Of a DNA stretch of 10,843 nt, positions 6,562 to 10,843 are shown one piece after another. The notes below the pieces were generated by a model that worked only from the letters and a program-made list of their open reading frames with translations, searched no databases and was not told the DNA's origin. The stretch is from CAZUEG01 sp043798775. GTDB taxonomy: Bacteria; Patescibacteriota; Minisyncoccia; Minisyncoccales; GWA2-46-15. The stretch's first letter is position 1; each line of letters begins with the position of its first letter. The translations under genes were made by a program, and so were the position numbers. The stretch spans positions 1 through 10,843 of the forward strand of contig JAZDOL010000001.1 of NCBI GenBank assembly GCA_043798775.1, written 5' to 3'.

Positions 6562-7911
6562 ATGAAAAATACCGCAAAGAAAAAGATGAGGCTCCCCAAA
6601 CCGATGAGCGGGATATCTTCTCCCATGCTTCGTGGGGAGCGAAATCCCGCCAAAGCGGAAAATTTACTTCGCACTTATCCGCAAGCTCACGCTCGCAATT
6701 TTCCGCGAAAGGGGATTAAACTTTCCAAGACCATTTTTGGAACTAAAACGGGATCATTCAATGGTCCCTTAATTACTGTTAGCGGTCTTTCTAAAGCATT
6801 TCACAATCGCCAGCTGTTTTCTGACGTAACAATGACCATCAATCACGACGACCGAATTGCCATTATTGGCAATAACGGCACGGGAAAATCAACGCTGATA
6901 AAAATCCTTGTCGGCATCGAGGAGGCCGATAGTGGCCGAATATCTAAGGATAAGCGCCTTAAGGTTGGCTATCTCCCCCAAGAAACGCATTGGCGTTCGT
7001 TACAAAATACTGTTTATCAAGAAATCCATTTAACTAATCCGGAAATGGCGGGTCTAATTGAGAAGAAAACCGCATACGAAGAAAAGGAAAAGAAGGGAGC
7101 GCTTTCAGACGAAGAGACGATCGGCTACTTGGAAATAACAGAGAATTATAACCGCTCTGGCGGATATAATTATCAGGGGCTGATCGAGGGACTGCTCATT
7201 GATTTTGGTTTTAAAAAAGAATCATGGAAAAGAAAGGTAGAAACGCTAAGCGGTGGAGAAAGAACAAAACTGGCGCTTGCCAAAGCGCTGGTTTTTGATC
7301 CTACGATACTGGTACTGGACGAACCAACAAACCACTTGGACTTAGACACCGTTGAGTGGCTCGAACAATTCTTATTGGGCTGGAGAAAAGCAATTGTCTG
7401 TGTTGCCCATGACCGTTATTTTCTTGATAAGATATGTGATAAGACATTCGAGCTGACTACCAGTGGCTTAGACAAATACTATTGCCGTTATTCGGATTAT
7501 ATCGGAGAAAAACAAAGGCGAGTGGAAACCGCCGAAAGAGAATATACCGAACAACAACGATACCTTAAAAAACAGGGGGAATTCATCAGCCGATTCCGCG
7601 CCAATGCGGCAACAGCGGCGCGGGTGCAAAGCCGGATCAAGCAACTTAAGAAAATAGAGGTTTTAGAGAAACCGAGCTCGATAAAAGAAATCAAGATTCG
7701 TTTTGAGGTTGGCGAAAAAGTTTGCACGAAGGTTTTGTCGATAAATTATGCCGTTATTGGTCCAAAAGGACGCGCCTTGTTTTCTGTGCCACAAACGCTT
7801 GATGTAATGTGGGGCGACAAGGTTGGGATTATTGGCAGTAACGGAATTGGAAAATCAACACTTCTAAAAACAATTATGCGGATTATTCCCCCCGATAGAG
7901 GGAGGGGTTAA
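6562..7911 (+). CDS. ABC-F ATPase, N-terminal part (frameshifted)
   Basis: Cytosolic twin-ATPase of the ABC-F family, which acts on ribosomes rather than as a transporter. Nucleotide-binding domain 1 is complete: Walker A GNNGTGKST (103-111), signature LSGGE (229-233), Walker B ending in Asp253-Glu254 with EPTNHLD, and the switch His283. A charged linker (about 310-385, with RFRANAATAARVQSRIKQL) is the interdomain arm typical of ABC-F. Domain 2 starts with Walker A GSNGIGKST (425-433) and then hits a TAA at 7909-7911. The next frame (+1) carries the rest of domain 2, so the gene is one base out near 7898-7907. The conserved domain starts only at about residue 70 (LITVSGLSKAF); residues about 16-52 coincide with hairpins. 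No in-frame ATG lies nearer than 6625, and no strong Shine-Dalgarno marks any of the starts. Confidence 0.85.
   Translation: MKNTAKKKMRLPKPMSGISSPMLRGERNPAKAENLLRTYPQAHARNFPRKGIKLSKTIFGTKTGSFNGPLITVSGLSKAFHNRQLFSDVTMTINHDDRIAIIGNNGTGKSTLIKILVGIEEADSGRISKDKRLKVGYLPQETHWRSLQNTVYQEIHLTNPEMAGLIEKKTAYEEKEKKGALSDEETIGYLEITENYNRSGGYNYQGLIEGLLIDFGFKKESWKRKVETLSGGERTKLALAKALVFDPTILVLDEPTNHLDLDTVEWLEQFLLGWRKAIVCVAHDRYFLDKICDKTFELTTSGLDKYYCRYSDYIGEKQRRVETAEREYTEQQRYLKKQGEFISRFRANAATAARVQSRIKQLKKIEVLEKPSSIKEIKIRFEVGEKVCTKVLSINYAVIGPKGRALFSVPQTLDVMWGDKVGIIGSNGIGKSTLLKTIMRIIPPDRGRG
6608..6768. repeat. Hairpin cluster in the ABC-F 5' region
   Basis: Four inverted repeats occur in a row: GCGGGAT (6608-6614) with ATCCCGC (6644-6650), enclosing CTCCC/GGGAG; GCGGAAAATT (6655-6664) with AATTTTCCGC (6697-6706); TTCCAA (6723-6728) with TTGGAA (6737-6742); and GGGATCAT (6750-6757) with ATGGTCCC (6761-6768, one T-G pair). 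The ATCCC segment at 6644-6648 could pair instead with GGGAT at 6712-6716, so two folds compete. Either an attenuator-like leader or a palindromic element inserted in the reading frame. Confidence 0.55.
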
Positions 7912-7912
7912 T

Positions 7913-8401
7913 TTGAACGAGCGGATTATTCCCGGATATTACGCCCAAGCTCATGAGGACTTGGATCCGGAGAAAAGCGTCATCGACGAAGTAGCTGGAA
8001 AAACAACGGAACACGAAGAAAAAATCCGTAATATTTTAGGAAGATTATTGTTTACCCAAGACGATGTAAAGAAAAAGATAAGCCGCCTAAGTGGCGGGGA
8101 GCTGGCAAAGGTCGCATTGGCCGAGCTGATTATTATTCCCAACAACCTTCTTCTTTTAGACGAACCGACAAACCACTTGGATTTGGCAAGCAAAGAAGCC
8201 GTTACCGGAATACTGAAAGATTATGCCGGAACAGTTTTGGTTATCTCTCACGACCGCTATGTGCTAACCGAGGTATGTAATAAAATATGGGAGATTAAAG
8301 ACGGGATTTTAACCGAGTATCTGGGCAACTACGAGGACTATCGGTTTCGCCGAAAACAACTAAGTATCGCCGGTGAACAACTGATTACCGATAATCTGTG
8401 A
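7913..8401 (+). CDS. ABC-F ATPase, C-terminal part (frameshifted)
   Basis: This frame continues the second nucleotide-binding domain: NERIIPGYYAQ follows naturally from the Walker A of the upstream fragment. It has the signature LSGGE (residues 59-63), Walker B LLLLDEPTNHLD (Asp83, catalytic Glu84) and switch His113, then the usual C-terminal strand (IWEIKDGILTEYLGNYEDY). It cannot be a working ATPase alone because its Walker A is in the other frame. Removing one base from the purine run at 7898-7907 joins the two as DRGGVNLNER. The TTG at 7913 is preceded at 4-bp spacing by GGGAGGGG, which could act as a Shine-Dalgarno, so separate translation cannot be excluded. A mutation or base-calling error is the simpler reading. 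Confidence 0.8.
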   Translation: MNERIIPGYYAQAHEDLDPEKSVIDEVAGKTTEHEEKIRNILGRLLFTQDDVKKKISRLSGGELAKVALAELIIIPNNLLLLDEPTNHLDLASKEAVTGILKDYAGTVLVISHDRYVLTEVCNKIWEIKDGILTEYLGNYEDYRFRRKQLSIAGEQLITDNL

Positions 8402-8471
8402 AACTGTCTACTAGAACAGATCTTAATGATTTTTGACAATAAGGCGGCAATGTGGCAATCCGTAAACAGGA

Positions 8472-8477
8472 AGGAGG
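8472..8477 (+). promoter_or_regulatory. Shine-Dalgarno deciding a GTG start
   Basis: A full AGGAGG lies 5 bp before GTG 8483. It decides the start of the small ORF against the upstream in-frame ATG at 8426, which has no such site. Confidence 0.75.
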
Positions 8478-8482
8478 ATTGG

Positions 8483-8626
8483 GTGAAGCGAAAAATTGTT
8501 TTGCGGGTTCTTTTCCTTATTGTTGGGATCCCTGGGTCGCTGTTTCTGTTAGGTGGCAACCAAGGGATCGTAACCGCCGGTATTATTCTGGCAATTGTAT
8601 TATTACCAGACGGTACCGACGACTAG
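8483..8626 (+). CDS. 47-residue membrane miniprotein
   Basis: The product starts MKRKIVLRVLFLIVGIPGSL (GTG read as Met) and is 47 residues with two hydrophobic segments (about 6-23 and 27-41) and the acidic end LLPDGTDD. A positive N-terminus and acidic C-terminus fit a small inner-membrane hairpin protein. The AGGAGG at 8472-8477 strongly supports translation, which is notable because most neighbours lack such a site. The stop codon overlaps the first base pairs of the following terminator. A TTGACA at 8433-8438 could be a -35 box, but no good -10 box is seen. I do not recognise the family. Confidence 0.6.
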   Translation: MKRKIVLRVLFLIVGIPGSLFLLGGNQGIVTAGIILAIVLLPDGTDD

Positions 8627-8654
8627 GCAGTCAACGCAAGTTGCCTGCTTTTTT
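8625..8654 (+). terminator. Intrinsic terminator of the miniprotein gene
   Basis: AGGCA (8625-8629) pairs with TGCCT (8642-8646), extended by a G-T pair, and is followed after two bases by six T's and GTTTG. The stem begins inside the stop codon, so the gene appears to be a one-gene transcription unit. Confidence 0.65.
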
Positions 8655-8656
8655 GT

Positions 8657-8685
8657 TTGACGGAAAATCGTAAGCGTTGTAGTTA
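8657..8685 (+). promoter_or_regulatory. Possible promoter of the 8706 unit
   Basis: TTGACG (8657-8662), 17 bp, TAGTTA (8680-8685) would place the RNA start near 8692, leaving a short leader that just includes the Shine-Dalgarno. The -10 match is weak. Confidence 0.3.
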
Positions 8686-8693
8686 ATAATCAG

Positions 8694-8700
8694 AAAGGAG
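8694..8700 (+). promoter_or_regulatory. Shine-Dalgarno for ATG 8706
   Basis: AAAGGAG ends 5 bp before ATG 8706, near-ideal spacing. It is the main argument that the structured region 8706-9020 is translated. Confidence 0.7.
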
Positions 8701-8705
8701 AACAA

Positions 8706-9020
8706 ATGATCGTCGATCCCCAACTCCGTTTCGTCCTCCAGTTCGTGGCCGTATGGGCCACACTGGGGGCAATCGTTCTTCTAATTGCTTTCGCCGGCGG
8801 GCGAAGGCAATTAGAAACGGCCGGGTTCTTTATGCCGTATCACGGCATATTGAATCTAGCCGAAATCGTAGTCGACCAGACGATCATAGTGGTCTGTTGT
8901 GGGCCACTATTGATTGCTTTGTCCGACTTCCGCATCGCCATCGGCCAAACTTTAGTCCGGTTTGGCCGGTGGCTCGAACGCCTCGCCGCTGACGTCGGCG
9001 AGTATATTGATGAGGCGTAA
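8706..9020 (+). CDS. 104-residue two-helix membrane protein in a hyper-structured RNA
   Basis: The ORF encodes 104 residues with two membrane helices (about 11-31 and 53-73; the second holds VVCCGP) and a charged amphipathic C-terminal helix (76-104). A strong Shine-Dalgarno precedes the ATG and a terminator follows the stop by 8 bp. The codons favour C or G at the third position much more than neighbouring genes (for example ATC GTC GAT CCC at the start), which hints at different origin or selection on RNA pairing. Seven hairpins cover the segment from 8745 to the terminator, so the protein sequence may be partly shaped by RNA structure, or the ORF may be incidental to a noncoding RNA. I do not recognise the protein family. 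Confidence 0.55.
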   Translation: MIVDPQLRFVLQFVAVWATLGAIVLLIAFAGGRRQLETAGFFMPYHGILNLAEIVVDQTIIVVCCGPLLIALSDFRIAIGQTLVRFGRWLERLAADVGEYIDEA

Positions 9021-9054
9021 CCTCACAGACCTCGGTGTCTCACGGCACTGAGGT
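8745..9054 (+). ncRNA. Dense hairpin array overlapping the 8706 ORF
   Basis: Stems read directly: 8745-8750/8756-8761 (6 bp), 8779-8795/8800-8816 (17 bp, one T-G, 4-nt loop), 8831-8838/8842-8849 (8 bp), 8886-8895/8901-8910 (10 bp, two T-G), 8937-8950/8960-8973 (14 bp, one T-G), 8982-8988/8996-9002 (7 bp) and the terminator 9029-9037/9046-9054 (9 bp, one G-T). Every imperfect pair is a G-U in plus-strand RNA and would be an A-C mismatch on the minus strand, so selection on the plus-strand RNA is likely. Nearly half of the bases lie in stems. Family unknown. Confidence 0.5.
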
Positions 9055-9060
9055 TTTGTT
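9029..9060 (+). terminator. Intrinsic terminator after the 8706 unit
   Basis: ACCTCGGTG (9029-9037) pairs with CACTGAGGT (9046-9054) around an 8-base loop, with one G-T pair, then TTTTGTTATT. It ends the 8706 unit. Confidence 0.7.
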
Positions 9061-9148
9061 ATTCAAAACAATAATTGATACTTATCCACACTCGACAAAA
9101 CTTCTTGATTACGCTAAACATACTTAAGGGTCAGAAGTACGGGGCGCG

Positions 9149-9175
9149 AAGGTGGGCATCTGCTCACCTTTTGTT
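9149..9175 (+). terminator. Intrinsic terminator of a possible short RNA
   Basis: AAGGTGGGC (9149-9157) pairs with GCTCACCTT (9162-9170) around ATCT, with one G-T pair that holds only on the plus strand, then TTTTGTTATC. No ORF lies between this and the previous terminator. A weak TCGACA (9092-9097) with TAAACA (9115-9120) at 17 bp could start a short RNA of about 45-50 nt. Confidence 0.55.
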
Positions 9176-9198
9176 ATCATAAGTTTAAACAATAATAG

Positions 9199-9223
9199 AG
9201 ACGACATTGATGTCGTCTTTTTT
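9199..9223 (+). terminator. Intrinsic terminator
   Basis: AGACGACAT (9199-9207) and ATGTCGTCT (9210-9218) are perfect complements followed by six T's and GTTATT. It is only 24 bp after the preceding terminator hairpin, so it may be a backup. On the minus strand there is no matching T-run. Confidence 0.65.
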
Positions 9224-9245
9224 GTTATTAGTATAGCTTGACTAA

Positions 9246-9277
9246 CCGATGTTCAACCCCGGGGGTTGAACATTCGG
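9246..9277. repeat. GTTGAAC palindrome, copy 3
   Basis: ATGTTCAACCCC (9249-9260) and GGGGTTGAACAT (9262-9273) are perfect complements, and CCG (9246-9248) pairs with CGG (9275-9277) past one bulged T. It starts 2 bp beyond the stop of the minus-strand methyltransferase gene and may shape that transcript's 3' end, but no T-run follows on that strand. Arms match those at 6341-6373. Confidence 0.6.
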
Positions 9278-9278
9278 C

Positions 9279-9782
9279 TTAATCTGGCGGAGTAGAGACA
9301 AGGCCGATATTTTTGGGACCGTTAAAATAAAAAACCACTCGTTCAAACGATACATTATTGGTACGATAATATTCCTCAATCGCTTTTAATAGTTCTTCGC
9401 GGTCTAATACTCGCCCACGATCCCAAAAATTACAACAAGGAATAACAATCACCGGCCGGATGATGGCGGAATAAACCACTTCCTTAAGGGCTTCGTCGGG
9501 ATGAAGGCCGACGATTAAATCATAATAATCGGCCATATCGCTTTTGTATTCTTCTTTGCGGTTTTTTACTCCCACTAACGGATACCCGCGCGGGTCAATT
9601 ACTTCGCAATCAAAATTATACTTTTTTGAAAGGATCCGCGAAAGCATTCCTTGCCCACCGGCAACATCGGCGATTGTTTTTATCCCCCGATAGTTTTCAT
9701 TTATATACTCTGCTAAAACGGCAAATCTGTTTGGATCGCCATGAAAACGGTGGTTACCGATTCTCCCCTGTTTATTGCTCAT
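9279..9782 (-). CDS. Class I SAM-dependent methyltransferase-like protein
   Basis: A 167-residue protein with a Rossmann-type start: IADVAGGQG (37-45) fits the SAM-binding glycine loop, EVIDPRG (60-66) the acidic end of strand 2, and DLIVGLHPDEA (88-98) the motif-IV region. VIVIPCCNFW (111-120) with a Cys pair follows, a pattern seen in small methyltransferase-like proteins of unknown substrate. The C-terminus (ERVVFYFNGPKNIGLVS) could be the last strands of the fold. ATG at 9782 is preceded by AAGGTGG as a modest Shine-Dalgarno. It is divergent from the HAD gene, with 52 bp between the starts. Fold call moderately sure; target unknown. Confidence 0.75.
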   Translation of the reverse strand: MSNKQGRIGNHRFHGDPNRFAVLAEYINENYRGIKTIADVAGGQGMLSRILSKKYNFDCEVIDPRGYPLVGVKNRKEEYKSDMADYYDLIVGLHPDEALKEVVYSAIIRPVIVIPCCNFWDRGRVLDREELLKAIEEYYRTNNVSFERVVFYFNGPKNIGLVSTPPD

Positions 9783-9834
9783 TATCCCACCTTACCAGGA
9801 TTTTGCGTTATGTACATTAGTGGTAGAATAATTG

Positions 9835-10110
9835 ATGATCAAGGCAGTAATATTTGATTATGGCGGGGTAATGGAAAGAGGGCTGAAGCGTTTTCCGATC
9901 AGGAAAATCGCCAAGGCGTACGGCCTGCCGAAACAAGAAGTACTGACATCGATGCGGCCGGCGCTGTCCCTATTTCGCCGCGGGTTAATATCAGAAACAC
10001 GGTTTTGGAAACAGGCGTCGTCGCTTTCGATTGGCAAACCTATTCCTAAAAACACGCTTCATTTTTTCAGCAGTGGACAAAAAAAAGTTTTTACGTTTAC
10101 CCGACGATGA
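9835..10110 (+). CDS. HAD-family hydrolase, N-terminal fragment (frameshifted)
   Basis: ATG 9835 gives MIKAVIFDYGGVMERG, the motif-I segment of HAD-IA hydrolases with nucleophile Asp8; the TTG at 9832 is only one codon earlier and less likely. The helical cap region follows (residues about 20-70). After about residue 76 the sequence turns HAD-unlike (FFSSGQKKVFTFTRR) and stops at a TGA, while the -1 frame reads on as QQWTKKSFYVYPTMIKLI. The break lies at the six T's of 10062-10067. The likely whole protein is a phosphatase-type HAD enzyme; the substrate cannot be told. No clear Shine-Dalgarno is seen. Confidence 0.75.
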   Translation: MIKAVIFDYGGVMERGLKRFPIRKIAKAYGLPKQEVLTSMRPALSLFRRGLISETRFWKQASSLSIGKPIPKNTLHFFSSGQKKVFTFTRR

Positions 10111-10442
10111 TTAAACTAATCGGCAAACTAAAACAATCCGGAATAAAAACTGCTGTTTTATCAAATGTCATCAAGCCGCACGCCCAAATAATTATCAATC
10201 ATGACGGTTACCGCTATTTTGATCATGTTATTCTGTCATATCGGGTACATCTTGAAAAACCGAATTCCGATATATACTTGCTCGCTGTGGCTAAATTAAG
10301 AGTTAAACCGCAAGAATGCATTTTTGTCGACGACCTTGAAAGAAATCTTGTTCCGGCAAAAAAACTGAAAATGAAAACTGTGCTTTGTAACGGTCCGCGA
10401 AAAACGATCCAGACAATAAATCAATTATTAAATAACCGGTAA
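10107..10442 (+). CDS. HAD-family hydrolase, C-terminal fragment (frameshifted)
   Basis: Carries the rest of the HAD core: motif II in TAVLSN (Ser19, Asn20), motif III Lys51 in LEKPNSDIY, and motif IV FVDDLERN (Asp75, Asp76). Its ATG overlaps the TGA of the upstream fragment as ATGA, a layout that would allow translational coupling, but without the nucleophile this fragment could not catalyse alone. The frame is in fact open upstream past the ATG to the T-run, which favours a single gene broken by one base. A strong terminator follows the stop. Confidence 0.75.
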   Translation: MIKLIGKLKQSGIKTAVLSNVIKPHAQIIINHDGYRYFDHVILSYRVHLEKPNSDIYLLAVAKLRVKPQECIFVDDLERNLVPAKKLKMKTVLCNGPRKTIQTINQLLNNR

Positions 10443-10444
10443 CT

Positions 10445-10474
10445 AAAAAAATCCGCCTCTTTGGCGGATTTTTT
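10445..10474. terminator. Bidirectional terminator between convergent genes
   Basis: ATCCGCC (10451-10457) pairs with GGCGGAT (10463-10469) around TCTTT, with an A-run before and a T-run after. It lies 2 bp after the HAD stop and 1 bp from the stop of the minus-strand TPR gene, serving both. Confidence 0.85.
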
Positions 10475-10475
10475 A

Positions 10476-10843
10476 TTACTTATCTAAACTTTGGTTAATT
10501 TCGGTGATTTGTTTTTTAATTAGCGTCTGATAATAAGCGTTAGCGTTGGGTAACGCTTGCTCTAATACCCCCAGCGCTTTTTTGTTTTCGCCAAGATTAT
10601 GATAAGCCGTCGCTAATTTTATAAATCCATTGATATTCCATGAATGGAGTTGTGTCATTACCGAATAGGCCGATACTGACCCGTTCCAATCTTGTATTTG
10701 GTCATAAATAGCTCCCAGCTCGGCAATTGATAGCGGCGAATAAATATCATGTCCAAATTTTTGCGCTTGCGTAATAAAATCCGTCGCTTCTTTATTCCTT
10801 CCCGTTTTCATAGCAATAAGCGCTTTTAACCACCATCCGTAGC
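10476..10843 (-). CDS. TPR-type repeat protein, C-terminal part (5' partial)
   Basis: The minus-strand frame is open to the window edge (upstream residues read YGWWLKALIA before Met at 10811), so this is the C-terminal 122 residues or so of a longer gene. It shows helix-turn-helix repeats of TPR type: GRNKEATDFITQA, LGAIYDQIQDWNGSVSAYSV and LATAYHNLGENKKALGVLEQAL, with the usual small and large residue spacing. Such repeats bind partner proteins or sit at the end of larger membrane proteins in CPR genomes, for example O-antigen-ligase-like ones; which of these applies is not visible. It converges on the HAD gene at a shared terminator. Confidence 0.75.
   Translation of the reverse strand, partial: YGWWLKALIAMKTGRNKEATDFITQAQKFGHDIYSPLSIAELGAIYDQIQDWNGSVSAYSVMTQLHSWNINGFIKLATAYHNLGENKKALGVLEQALPNANAYYQTLIKKQITEINQSLDK

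Noticed and set aside
6562..8401. Integron-like attC sites or an IS element around the ABC-F gene
   Set aside because: No integrase or transposase, no core-site motifs and no target duplications could be seen in the window.
8452..8673. Overlapping 73-codon plus-strand ORF across the miniprotein gene
   Set aside because: It runs through the terminator, lacks membrane character and the AGGAGG site is positioned for the other frame.
9082..9090. Perfect DnaA-box-like TTATCCACA as sign of an origin
   Set aside because: Only one copy was seen, with no cluster, AT-rich unwinding region or dnaA/dnaN nearby; one match is easily chance in a window of this size.

Overview
The window looks like part of a Candidate Phyla Radiation (Patescibacteria, Parcubacteria-like) genome. 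This is inferred from the style of the proteins (an HMA-DsbA fusion, a thioredoxin-DUF2318 fusion, an extra-long CopA), from compact AT-rich operons with mostly weak or absent Shine-Dalgarno sites, and from short genes packed between hairpins. No rRNA, tRNA, transposase or CRISPR array was seen. TGA acts as a stop (HAD fragment 1) and tryptophan uses TGG, so recoding of TGA is not suggested.

Region 1 (1-5947, all +) is a copper/thiol operon of five genes with no terminator visible between them: the 3' end of a membrane protein carrying a cupredoxin domain and a Cys-rich tail; an HMA-TM-DsbA fusion; a small membrane protein with a CPLC motif; an anchored thioredoxin-fold/DUF2318 Fe-S-type fusion; and a Cu(I) P1B-type ATPase (CopA). 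Together they look like an envelope system that handles Cu(I) and thiol/disulfide chemistry: the ATPase exports copper, while the cupredoxin and CxxC proteins bind copper or exchange disulfides outside the membrane.

Region 2 (5948-6561) has no gene. It holds two intrinsic terminators and several strong hairpins. One block (about 6085-6295) reads best as a minus-strand structured RNA with a TTGACA promoter. Two palindromes with a GTTGAAC core also lie here.

Region 3 (6562-8401) is an ABC-F ATPase split by a one-base frame change just after the second Walker A. Its first 70 codons overlap a cluster of hairpins.

Region 4 (8402-9278) holds two tiny membrane-protein ORFs, each with a strong Shine-Dalgarno and its own terminator, then two more terminator hairpins and a GTTGAAC palindrome. 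The second ORF (8706-9020) is packed with long perfect or G-U-only hairpins. It is the most unusual stretch in the window and may be a structured RNA as well as, or instead of, an mRNA.

Region 5 (9279-10843) contains a minus-strand methyltransferase-like gene, a divergent HAD-family hydrolase split by a frameshift at a T-run, a bidirectional terminator, and the 3' end of a convergent TPR-type gene that runs off the window.
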